From positions 310,001 through 374,000 of the forward strand of contig JAFEKR010000036.1 of NCBI GenBank assembly GCA_019022495.1: a stretch of DNA of 64,000 bases, read 5' to 3'. A program made the translations under genes and the position numbers. This document shows positions 51,814 to 62,286 of the stretch, piece after piece. The notes beneath the pieces were generated by a model that was given only the letters and a program-made list of their open reading frames with translations, did not search any database and was not told the origin of the DNA. The DNA comes from Epichloe hybrida (taxonomy: Eukaryota > Ascomycota > Sordariomycetes > Hypocreales > Clavicipitaceae). Each line of letters opens with the position of its first letter. Positions within the stretch are counted from its first letter, which is position 1.

Positions 51814-54800
51814 ATGAACGGTGACGAACATGTTGTGCCTTCGGGCCAACACTACAGCGGCCGGAATCGCGTGCCTAACATTCAGCAGTTCATGGACCAG
51901 TTGGATCAGGAAAAGAAAGAGAGGGATGCTGCCATTGATTCTGAATTGACAAACAGCAAACATGGCAAGGAAGTTCAGGATCACAGAAACGCCGAGAAGC
52001 CCGCGCGGAATGATCTACGAACTGTTCGAGATCCCGTGACGGGGAAGGACGTGCAGATTCGGGACGCCAAAACGGACTTCAAACAAGTGGTGGAAAACCC
52101 AATGGTGAGGGAGGCGCAAAGTCATGATTGCTATTCGGTGAAGAGAAGACTAATACCCATAGTCAGATGTCCATTCCCAACCAAAATCTAGGCAAGCCGG
52201 CAACAATTGCTGCTTCGTCAAAACAATCCGGCGAGGAATATCGACATGCGCAAGACGTTACTGCTCCTCCAGACCCTGTGCAAGAGGGTGCCACTTCCGA
52301 CGTGCCTATCCGCAGTGAAAAAACGTCGGTGTTATTTTTTGAAACCCCTTCTGTCAGTTACGAGCCCATGTTTGAAACATTGGAGAAGAAGGGCACTGTC
52401 TTATGCGGTGCCATCTTCATCGCCATCATTCTCGTCGGAAAATTCTTTGGTGGCAGACTGCTGGGTCTTACTCCACTGGCTTTCTGCATCGCTTCTGGCG
52501 TATTCTTATGGATCAAAGATCTCATTCGACAAGGCCGTGACCTCGAATGGTCCAGCGAACAAAAACGCGGCGAAACCGCCACGGTGAATCTCATCCCAGA
52601 GTCTGTCGAATGGATGAATACCATGATTGGATTGATGTGGGGATTGATCAATCCTGAAATGTTTGCCTCGGTCGCGGACACGTGAGTACACGCAATTGAC
52701 TGGTAGAATTATGAAGCAATCGGTTTTGACTAATTTGAAACAGACTCGAAGACGTCATGGCAGCATCTGTGCCTGGTATTGTCGAAAACGTTCGCGTGGC
52801 CGATATTTCGCAAGGATCCAACCCTATCAGGATCCTCAACATGAGAGCCCTGCCAGATAGCCATGTCAAGGACATCAAGGACGAGATTCACAAAGAAAAC
52901 CAAAAAAAAATGGACAAGGACGAACTGGCAGCTGTCGAACAGGCTGGCGAGTTCTACAACATGGAGGTCTCTGTTGCATACCACGCCAAGCCCTCTGGCG
53001 CAGATGTGGCATCCAAGGCAAAGAATATGGGAATGCAACTGGTCTTTTATCTTGGTATCAAGGGTCTTTTCGGCGTCCCTCTGCCCATTTGGGTTGAGCT
53101 GGTTGGCCTTGTAGCCACTGCTCGAGTTCGGTGTCAACTGACCCCTGATCCCCCCTTTCTGAAAACCGTTTCATTCACATTGATGGGCGTACCCAAAGTA
53201 CAAGCCGGTTGCACGCCGATGATTGAGAAGGGCGTCAACATTTTAAATTTGCCCTTGATTTCGAACTTTGTGAACTGGGCCATAAGCGCAGCAGCCTCCA
53301 TGTATGTGGCGCCCAAGAGCATGACCCTTGATATGAGTAAGATGCTGCAGGGCGATGATGTCAAGAAGGAGACCCAGGCGATGGGTGTCATGTTTATCCG
53401 CATTCACAAAGCAGTTGGACTCAGCAAGCAAGACCAGAGAGGCAGCAAGGGCGGCGGGTCTGACCCTTATATCACTGTGAGCTGGAGCAAGTTTGGAAAA
53501 CCTCAGTTCTGTACTCGGGTTATTCAAGACAACCTGAACCCTGTCTTTGAAGAGACTTGTGGTCTGCTGGTCACCAGCGATCTCATCAAAGCGGACGAGC
53601 AACTGTCCATGGAACTCTGGGACAGTGACCGATCATCGGCAGACGATGTTGTTGGCAAAGTGGAACTCAGTATCCAGAAGTTGATACAGCATCCTGGAAA
53701 GATGTTCCCTCAGATTTCAAAGCTCCGTGGTGTCAAGGCTGACAGCACGATGCCGGGAGAGCTGCACTGGGAAGTCGGCTTCTTTGGAAAGACGCAGTTC
53801 CGGAAGGCCCTGCGGACTCACGGCCAAGGTATCAATTTGCCCAAGGAGCTTGCGGATAAAGCTGAGTTCCAAGATGAAAAAGGAACAATCAACACCGAGG
53901 AAGAAGATGCCGTCGCACACACGCCACCTGATCCCCTTTGGCCGTCTGGTATTCTCAGCATTGTCGTCCATCAGGTTGTTGGACTCGAGCTTGCTAATGT
54001 CAAAGGCTCTGATGGCAATCGCAAGGGGAAGGAGTACCAGCCGGCTCGACCCGAGGCAGGTGAGGTCAAGGAAGAGCAGAGCCGCAAGCTGCCGAGTTCT
54101 TATTGTACCATCCTAGTCAACGATGACTTGGTTTACAAGACTCGTGTCAAGGTTGTCTCATCTCAGCCCATATTCAACGCTGGAACTGAGAAGTTCATAC
54201 GAGATTGGAGATCTTCCATCGTGACAGTGTCAGTGCGAGATTCTCGCAACCGTCAACATGACCCAATAATCGGCGTTGTGCCACTGAAGCTCTCTGATAT
54301 CTTGCAGACAAGCAGCGAGTCCACCCGATGGTATCCGCTTGACGGCGGTGTTGGGTTTGGACGTATCCGAATATCCATCTTGTTTCGCTCCGTGGAGCTG
54401 AGGTTGCCACCTCCACAATTAGGTTGGGATATCGGCACGTTTGAATTCTTGTCAAGCTTCATTACCACGACCGGATACGCCCCGGGCCACAAGGTCAAAT
54501 TGAGACTACGAACAGGAGGATCTTCGGCCAGTGTCAAGCGACAGTTCTGCACCCAGGAAGGGAACGGGCTCAAGTTCGACATCTCCGGGGATGAACATGA
54601 CAGGAAGCTGCGCCTGCCAGTTCGCCATCGTTACAGCTCACCAATCTTTTTTGAGTTCCACACCGCCGGTCACCGAAGTGCCGACGCCTTCGCTTCACTA
54701 TGGCTTCTGGAGCTTGTGGATGGAGAGGAAAGGGATTTCGACCTTCCGATTTTCAAATGCGACAACAGTGTCCGTCTGGCGCAGAACTACATCACTCAGG

Positions 54801-55573
54801 AGAATTACAAGGAGATTCCGGACACACAAATCGAAGAGGTTGGTCGGGTAAGGTTCAGGGGTCGCTTCTCTGCAGGTACCGACACGGATCATATCCGATT
54901 TGTTAGTGATAACGACTCCCGTGAAACCATTGAGAGCTGGGAGGCGTGCTATGCGGAGGGTGTGCGACAGCAGGAAGTACGCGCCGAAGTGCCTCCACTG
55001 GTGCAGAAGCTGCATGACGATTCCCTGACCCACGGCCGAGATGTGCTTGCCCAGGCTGATGAGCAGGAGAAGCAGAAGTGGCTGGCAAAAGACGGAACTG
55101 ACTGGAGCGGCGCCTTTGGGCAAGACCCAAAGGAACTCATGGCTCGCAAGACCAACCATGACGAAGACAGCGAAGAATACGACGACTTCGATCAAGACGA
55201 CGATGGCGGCGATGACGACAGTGACGACGACGACGACGACGACGACGAGAATCCAGATCTCGGTATCCAAGATGCGGCGACTGATGGATCCATCGAAAGT
55301 GAAGCTGCTGGCCGCAAATCGGTCGACACACAAGCCACCAGCACCAGCGGTGCGTCAGAAAGCGGTGGTACCAGCAGCAAAAACCCGTACAAGGCATACA
55401 AGGATTACAAGGATCGCAGTCGCGACCTACATCGTAAACATCGGGGTTTGATGCAATGGCGACCAATGCGCAATGCGCAATTCGTCAAAGATGAGGCTAA
55501 ATTTGCAGTGAGAAAGGTGAAGAATCTGGGTGCCCTCGACGGACGACACCCAGATGTAGAAACAGAAGTCTAG
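51814..55573 (+). CDS. SMP/C2-domain membrane-contact protein (tricalbin-like)
   Basis: Three exons: 51814-52104, 52167-52681 and 52744-55573. Both introns are 62 bp and GT-AG, with CTAAT-type branch sites, and restore one frame of 1,211 residues. The ATG at 51814 has A at -3; the open frame extends upstream only from a TTG. Residues about 170-216 form two close hydrophobic segments (membrane hairpin), then an SMP-like lipid-transfer domain (about 225-465). C2A is at about 485-600 with the SDPYITV block, C2B at about 669-791. Residues about 1073-1105 are a very acidic run of Asp and Glu, then a basic tail. Tricalbins and extended synaptotagmins with this layout tether ER to plasma membrane and move lipid; this is the likely role. 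C2B has a long inserted loop, so its calcium binding is doubtful. Only about 360 bp separate the start from the AT block. Confidence 0.9.
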
Positions 55574-56568
55574 CTTGAGCGATTCACCAAGACCATGAGA
55601 ACATAATGACATGAGTTGCCGCGGGGTATTTCTACTTTGCAATTATCTCGGCAAGAGGGGGGGTTCGCAACGAGACGCACTGGCGTCTCAACAAGCAAGG
55701 CAGTACCGTTTTGAATATCCGGTGTTACACACGTCACGCGACAAGTGGTCAAGCTGGGTCAGAATGTCATCGAGGCACGTCATTTATTGTACGCACGCAT
55801 GGCCTCAAATACAAATGACCACCAGCCGTCGACCACACCGGAGTCCTTCCGGGGGTACGTCTGTTGCTCTTGGCGGATGAAAAATAGAAAAAGAGAGGGA
55901 GGACAAGAAGAAGAAAATCAACGACTCACTAATGGAAAGCTTCACCTATAAACACGTTAGCAACTCGTGTTAAAAAAAAAAAGATTGAGAAATCATAATG
56001 AATATTCATCTGTCTGATAAGTTGAACGCTACCTCTCATGGCCCAGTGACAGTATACACTGAACTTGGCTCTTCACCCTCTTGCCCTGCCGTAAACGCCT
56101 GACAAGGAACTAATGATAAATATGAACGCCGCTTCTTCCGTGAAAAAAAAAAGATGATGACACAAGATACCAACAAACCCGAAATATCATAGCTAGAGAG
56201 TTTTGTTCTACCCGCGGATTGGTTCCTACCACTGGGCTGATGCCAAATGACAAGTGTCCAAATCGCCAGAATCGATCCACCTCGTTTCTTTCTTTTCCTT
56301 TCATTTACCCCTTGACCAGTGTTGCATGTTGGCAGGTATAGTAGCCAATGATGAGCAATTCCAATGCGTGCTCGGCAATATTGCTGACGTGAAAGCAAAA
56401 TAGAAACTGGAGCGAAATTGAAGACCAAGGAACAAGCGCCCCAGAAGATTTCAAACGAATCGCTCCTCGTCAAGTCGTCTGCTCAGCTTTGGCAAGCCAT
56501 CTAATCTAGCCAAGCAAAATGTCCCCACCGCTTGGATTCTAATTCGTAAGCGTAATGCCGCACTGCCA
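55574..56568. other. Convergent intergenic region
   Basis: Contains the 3' ends of the C2-domain gene (+) and the kinase gene (-). There are poly-A tracts near 55970-55982 and 56143-56152. The small frames here lack any recognisable domain, and I see no gene. Confidence 0.7.
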
Positions 56569-58764
56569 CTATGATGAAGCACTGGCTTGCTTGACGGATG
56601 CCGGATGAACAATGTGATGATGATGGTCATCACCATCATGATGCAAGGTGACGCTGTTGAACTCGCTGAATGGATCCATCAGCTCAGCTCCGGGAGTCGC
56701 CAGGCCACTGTCTAGTGGAACGCCCTTGAGTCTCGATCCACTAATGTCCACGCTTTCGCTCTCCTTGACATTTCTGAAGTTGACCGTGTCGATGCCCTTG
56801 GTGAGGTGGGGGACGATGGGAGGCTTCATGTGACGGATGAGAGCCCACTGAGTGGTGCGGAAGAAAGGATGCACCTTGATGTCGGAGGCACCGGCTCGAG
56901 CTCCCAGCCTGCGGTTCTCATCCTTGATCAGAAGTTTCCGGATCAGTGATTTACAAAGGCTACAGGCCAAGTTAGCACTTGTTTGTGAATTCGCAAACAA
57001 AGCATCATGGGAGCTGGATTGCAAAAAAGTTTCCAAATGACGTACTTGGAAATCGGTGGTGCTCCGGCGTGATCGGGGAACGGGATGTCCTCTCTCAGGA
57101 TGTTGGCAAACGTAGCATTTCTGTTCTTGCCCTTGAAGGGCGTCGTGCCGTAGAGCATCTCGTAAACGAGAATACCCAAGGTCCACCAATCGACAGCGCT
57201 GGTATGCCCGCTACCCTTAATAACTTCGGGGGCTATGTACTCTTCGGTGCCGACAAAGGAGTTGGTTCGGAAGTTGGCGATGCAAGACCTCGTGTCAATC
57301 GTCGGCAATGCGTCTGTCCTCGCACCATTCTTGCCAACAATCATTGTGGGCTTGCCGCCGGGGCCAGACTGTTTTGACAAGTCAAAGTCTGAAAGCATGA
57401 TGTGACCTGATTGATGCAACAGGATATCTACGAATTGGGATTTAGCAAGTCGCATCATGAGAACTCCAGGTAGAGAGACCTGCGAGAGGGGGGTGGTCAT
57501 CGGATTGCACATACTCTCGGGTTTCAAGTCGCGATAGATGAAGCCCATCAAATGGAGGTATTCCAGGGCTGCCGTGACTTCCGCGGCATAAAACCGAGCA
57601 TCGTCCTCGGGGATGCACTTGCCAGGGCGAGTCTGAAGAGCACGGAAGAATTCTCCGCCACTGCAATACTCCATGCACAAGTACAAGTGGTCCTCGGACT
57701 GGAACGAGTGATAAAGTGTTACAATGAATGGATGGTTGCTGGTCGCCAAAATCTCCTGCTCAGCCAGGGCTCGCTTGATCTTGTTTCGCTTGATCATCTC
57801 CTTCTTGCTCAGCACTATCCAAGTCGTGAGTCAGTTGTTCGATATCGCTCTCAATGTGGCAGATCAGGTACCCAGAAATAGGAAACACCGGATACGTACC
57901 CTTCATGGCGTAGAGCCTGCTGCTCTTCTTCTCCCTCACCAGGTACACCTTGCCGACGTCACCTTTTCCAATGAGCTTAATCTTGTCGAAACTTGCTGGG
58001 CTGACCTCAACGTTGCGAACTTTGATAGAATTGGAGCTGTATGTCCTCCGAAATGCCAGAGAAGTACTAGGGGCTGGCAAGGCAGTAAGAACATCCTCGC
58101 TGGTAGCAGCAGTACCGCCCTTCTTGAAAGAGACCGATCCGGGTTCCAAAAGGCCAATACTTCCGGCTGCATTGTCCTGAAGCACGAGGGGATCTTTGCC
58201 AAGCTCAGCAGTGGCAGGACGCTCAGCATTGGGCAAAGCAGGAACGGATTTGGCCGAGTCATTGGAGAACAAGCCCTGCGCATTGGGGGCACTAGCAACC
58301 CTTCGCAAACGACGAGCCAATTCCTCCTTGGTTTCGCTAGTAGCCTGCTCGGCAGGCAAACCATCAGGACCGCAGACTTTTAGTTCGGGAGTGTCGGGAG
58401 GGCTGGGCGGCACGGAGCCTTCGTTGTGATGTCGAAGGCCCGGCTGGCCTTGATGGGCGAAATAAGGGTTGGCGTGGGCAGTCGGGCTTATTGCTTCTTC
58501 GAGTTGATTGCCCTCGCTGGCAACTGTATGAGCGCGAAGTCTACCGACGGTGTTGCTGAAGAACTTGGTATGGCGGGAGGGCTTTGGCGCTGATAGATCG
58601 GAGCCAGCAGCATTGCCGGGGGCAGAGGTGGGCGACGCATTGAGTGAGAGGGCGCTCTTGTCCTTGTCGCTGCCACTGCTAGCGGCACTGTTCATTCGGA
58701 AGAAATTTCGCAGGCGATGGCTCACCTGCCCACCCGGTGAGCCGTTGGACTTGGAGGACGGCAT
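56569..58764 (-). CDS. nrc2: AGC serine/threonine kinase, Nrc-2/Fpk1 (flippase kinase) type
   Basis: Four exons in reading order: 58764-57900, 57814-57515, 57427-57046 and 56959-56569. Introns are 85, 87 and 86 bp, GT-AG, and give 645 residues. The first ~265 residues are Ser/Pro/Ala-rich and presumably regulatory. The kinase domain has the Gly loop [11 protein letters not shown], Lys288 in YAMKV, catalytic Asp384 in YRDLKPEN, DFD at 402-404 in place of DFG, an extended activation segment ending with Ser445 in [10 protein letters not shown], and APE at 454-456. DFD and the long activation insert are typical of fungal Nrc-2/Fpk1 kinases. Yeast Fpk1 phosphorylates P4-ATPase lipid flippases; Neurospora nrc-2 represses conidiation. 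The tail ends with a His/Asp run. The intron junctions make YAMKV, LKPENILL and SNLCKSL, which confirms them. Confidence 0.93.
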
Positions 58765-59625
58765 AGCGGCGGCGAGTGGTTGTTGATGAGTGAGTGATGT
58801 TGGTTTCGGTTTTAGACGGTCAATCAGTCGAGGCCATGGTCCGTACTCTTGTCAAACGCCGGCGAATGGAAAAGATGAGGCCTGGAAGGCTGGAAGGGGG
58901 TCGACCGATCGCGGCTGGGAAACTGAGGCGGTGGAGAATGGCTAATAGAAAGGATCGAGACAAGAGGGTTTGGGGTGAACGATTTGATGGCATTGATTGA
59001 GGGAGATGCAGTGGTGGTGGTGGTTGAGGTTGATGCAGGCAGGAGCGGGTCACTGACTTGCCGTCTCTCTGGCCGTCCACTCAGGGACTAGCACGAGGCC
59101 CTCGTGAGTCGTGGGTCAACCGCAAGCCAAACTCCGTCGCAACGGATCCCGATGGATCCCACCGGACGGCTGGCCGCGCTCTCTCTCTCTCCTCTCTCAA
59201 GAACAAGTCTCAAACAATCATTTCAAACTGATGCCCTCCCCGTTTCCCTTCTTCACCTGGTTCCTTCCCCTTCGGCAAAGCCAAAGCATCACAATCAATA
59301 TGCAGGAAAGGACAGGCTACCGGACATGAATCGCATCGGGACAACCGTCCGTAGCCATGCGTTCCTCCCGCTCTTTACCATTCCAAGTCTACAGTGGGCG
59401 TACCGATGACGTGCCACATGCACACTGGAAAAGACCAGTTCATGAATGACTGCAGGCGGCGCGGCAGGAAGATCCTGGCCGTGGCGCATTAAAGTGTTTC
59501 AAGCGTCCTGGAAGAAAACCCGCCGACATTGCTTGGGTAGGTATTGCATTGATCCCTGATGAAGGGCACATGTTCCGCACACCATGGCAACACTGTCCAT
59601 GGTTCCAACGAGTAGTCTAAAACTA
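58765..59625. other. Upstream region of the kinase gene
   Basis: Holds the kinase promoter and 5' leader (transcribed leftward). A CT-rich run on + at about 59178-59198 is a purine run on the kinase sense strand. I found no clear TATA box or coding frame. Confidence 0.5.
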
Positions 59626-59631
59626 TTTATT
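59626..59631 (-). terminator. Likely polyadenylation signal of the zinc-finger gene
   Basis: AATAAA on the minus strand, 66 nt past the stop at 59698. It is the only such hexamer I noticed in the region. Confidence 0.5.
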
Positions 59632-59697
59632 TTACAGTGTGCAAGTAGTCATCAATGCCTCCCGCCCCATACAATCAACAAGTACGTATACATGGCT

Positions 59698-61116
59698 CTA
59701 GTCGGATTCCTCGGAAGACCCGCACGACAGATCCGGTAGATTGGCATCTCGCAAGACCAGCAATTTTTTGAGCTTCCGCCTGTTTTCTCTCCACGTCACA
59801 AAGTCCTCTAATTGCTGGTCCTTTATAGACGGCGTGACCTGCTGCCCATCGGATCCCCTTAGATAATCCGGCAGGTCATCCTGCGACCCGTCCGGCAGCC
59901 CGGCAAGCACGTCGCTCGTATTGCGCGGCCCGTCACCCATATGCCATCGGAAAGGCGTAAAATGTGCTTGGTCCAAATGACTATGCCAATCCTGTGCGTT
60001 TGTAAACCCCATCGTCTTGCATTGTCCCCAGCGACAGGCGGAAGGGGCATGTCGTCGGCCATGGACAACGTGAACGTGCCTTCGGAGCGTGTCGACATTG
60101 TGTAGCTCTGCCTTGCATTCAGACCACTCACACAGAAACGTCATGAACTGCGTATTCGACTTGTGGTATAGCTCCCATGGGGTCGGAGACCGTGGCTTCG
60201 GCGGACGTCCTGGCCTGCGGCCCCAGACCAGCGGCGGGGCTTTCACACGAGCCTGGCGAGGCTGCCGGGGCCTTTTATTGTATGTTTGTGGTGTTTTACC
60301 ACGCATGGCAGAGTATGACATGCCAGGCTTCCATCCCTTCGGTCTCCCCTTACCGCCAGACGCTGGTGTTAACGACGTGGACTCTGGTGCGGATATGGAC
60401 ATCGGCATTGGCACGAAGCTTGGCTGGGGAGCTGTCGTATTGTATGTTCGTCGTGGTGTTTCACCGCGCATGGCAGAGTATGACATGCCTGGCTTCCATC
60501 CCTTTGGTCTCCCCTTACCGCCAGACGCTACTGCTGTTAACGTGGGCCTTGGCGCGCATGTAGACGTTGGGATAGGCGCCAAGTTTGGCTGGGGAGCTGT
60601 CGCATTGTATGTTTGTGGTGGTGTATTCCCACGCATGGCAGAGTATGACATGCCAGGCTTCCATCCCTTTGGTCTGCCCTCATCACTGCTAGACACTAGT
60701 GGTGTAACCGTGGTCTTCGGTGCGGATATAGACATCGGGATGGGCATGAAACTTGGCTGGGGAGCTGTCGGCTCTGAGGGCGGCGGAGCAGCGACGAATT
60801 CCTCCTTGGCGCGTCTCGAGAGCTCGTACATCTGAGGAATGGTTCTCTGAACAGGGACATCAGATTGAACGCGTGTTGTTTGGTGTGCGGGTGAGGATGT
60901 CAACACGACGGCAAGCCTTGGGGGTCGCGACGGGGACGTGTGCAGAGGAACTTGGTGTTCCTGGATTATAGATGGTACTGAAGTTATGTGATTATGTCTC
61001 GCGGGCGCAGAGCCCATCGTGGCAGTTGTAGCTGTGCACACGTCACCAGGCGCGCGAGCCATGCTGCTGCCGGGATCGTCCATCGTAGGCGGTATGCGGC
61101 ATGCGGCATGCGGCAT
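59698..61116 (-). CDS. C2H2 zinc-finger protein with three 55-residue repeats and an AT-hook-like motif
   Basis: A single open frame of 472 codons. Residues 147-163, 202-218 and 257-273 are near-identical copies of GRPKGWKPGMSYSAMRG, set in a 55-residue (165-bp) repeat. Residues 299-311 (RRPGRPPKP) resemble an AT-hook. Two C2H2 fingers follow: Cys329, Cys334, His347, His352 and Cys361, Cys366, His380, His385. The C-terminus is charged. A DNA-binding nuclear protein is likely; the target is unknown and I recognise no named homologue. The first ATG (61116) lies in a 7-bp GCGGCAT repeat and has a poor context. Met12 (61083) has A at -3 and G at +4 and may be the true start, giving 461 residues. 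No intron is needed. Confidence 0.82.
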   Translation of the reverse strand: MPHAACRIPPTMDDPGSSMARAPGDVCTATTATMGSAPARHNHITSVPSIIQEHQVPLHTSPSRPPRLAVVLTSSPAHQTTRVQSDVPVQRTIPQMYELSRRAKEEFVAAPPPSEPTAPQPSFMPIPMSISAPKTTVTPLVSSSDEGRPKGWKPGMSYSAMRGNTPPQTYNATAPQPNLAPIPTSTCAPRPTLTAVASGGKGRPKGWKPGMSYSAMRGETPRRTYNTTAPQPSFVPMPMSISAPESTSLTPASGGKGRPKGWKPGMSYSAMRGKTPQTYNKRPRQPRQARVKAPPLVWGRRPGRPPKPRSPTPWELYHKSNTQFMTFLCEWSECKAELHNVDTLRRHVHVVHGRRHAPSACRWGQCKTMGFTNAQDWHSHLDQAHFTPFRWHMGDGPRNTSDVLAGLPDGSQDDLPDYLRGSDGQQVTPSIKDQQLEDFVTWRENRRKLKKLLVLRDANLPDLSCGSSEESD

Positions 61117-62286
61117 GCGGCAGCTTGCGCATCGGTGCCGGCAGACTATGCGAACTGATCTTCGACGGGTGCGGACGGGATGGCGCAGGTGATCTTGGGG
61201 TCGTGGCAGACTGATATGATGTTGGATGGAAGTTGCGAGCGGATGGCTTGGCCTACTTGTTGCTCTGCTCTAATCTAATACCATTGAGGTAAGCACGTGT
61301 AGGATATTGCAGCCTCGCATCTTAGGCATTACTTTTCCTCTATTGCGTTTGCTGCAATCCGTGCTGTACCCGTGCATCGCTTCGTTTATTCATCTACCTA
61401 AAGACGTCGCTTTATTTGTTAATCAACCTTTTGATTATAGTCTTCTTTAGTAAATCTAAAAGTATGTGTAAAGCTTCTTTTCCCTTCCTTAGTCTTAACT
61501 AGATTAAATAAATTACATGTATAATTCGTATTACCTTCTGCACTGTGGGTCCTGGATGTATGTAAAGCGCGTATTTTGATTTGAAAATATTTGCTAACGG
61601 GGATTTATAGGCCAACCAGGATGGGTCTATAGGCTGATTAGGAGGGATTCGTAGGCTAACTCACGCCACCAAGACCCACAGTGCACTAAGGAAAGGGTTG
61701 GCTGATACCTCAAGTCAGGTCAACTCCAAAACCCTTATTTTTGTCTACATCCTCCTATGCGTCCGTAGATAAAGAACTTTATTACATATTATAGCACATC
61801 TTTTATCCTAACATGCTTGAACGTCCACAAGTACATCTACACGTAATCTATATACAGCCTTTTTCATAAACTACATCTACAGACTACCACAAAACCACAA
61901 CGCCATACTCCCCCTTTTGCCCTTCAGGTACAGCGCAAACCATCACCTTGTTGAGGAAACTGCTAGCAAAAGAAAACTGAGAAAGCATTGCCAAGGGCAG
62001 ATATGCCCCCATGGACGCGAGGACGAGGTGTTGTTGAACTTATGCCAACACTCACCACATTGCATTACGCCGATTCGTAAATATGTGCCTCCGCATTAGT
62101 GCTTTGTATTGGGAGCCCGCGTCTCTGGCACACAATTTACACTATCCGGCACCTCACACTGGCTAGAAGAGGCAAGGCATTTGGCATCGGGCATTAGGTG
62201 TGATTTGGCTATAGTAAAGAAATAGACTTGGCAATATAGTCTCTTGATACATGCCTCGTGCTGTTGTACAATCTTACACTCAACGC
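61117..62286. other. Intergenic region with a small candidate element
   Basis: No convincing gene: the 60-codon frame at 61917-62099 has no recognisable domain. Two AT-rich patches (about 61430-61540 and 61740-61900) are present. The interval contains the zinc-finger gene promoter and the 3' end of the seryl-tRNA synthetase gene. Confidence 0.6.
61540..61684. repeat. 12-bp inverted repeat enclosing a 22-bp triple repeat
   Basis: GCACTGTGGGTC at 61540-61551 is perfectly inverted at 61673-61684, and the match extends imperfectly outward. Inside, three imperfect 22-bp units run 61599-61620, 61621-61642 and 61643-61664, each with TAGGC at the same place. It could be a small non-autonomous element, but I see no clean target duplication. 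Confidence 0.5.

Noticed and set aside
51464..51817. 117-codon frame just upstream of the SMP/C2 gene
   Set aside because: Its product has no recognisable domain, and it ends inside the start region of the real gene. Most likely 5' leader or promoter.
52358..55466. Many long frames on the opposite strand and in other frames over the SMP/C2 gene
   Set aside because: Shadows of a GC-balanced coding region. The + frame has splice sites, domains and an acidic tail that the shadows lack; the Ser/Arg- or Val-rich products come from the GAC repeat read in other frames.
60089..60835. 248-codon + frame over the zinc-finger gene
   Set aside because: It is open because the tandem repeat is a multiple of three. 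Its product lacks known motifs, whereas the minus frame has complete C2H2 fingers.
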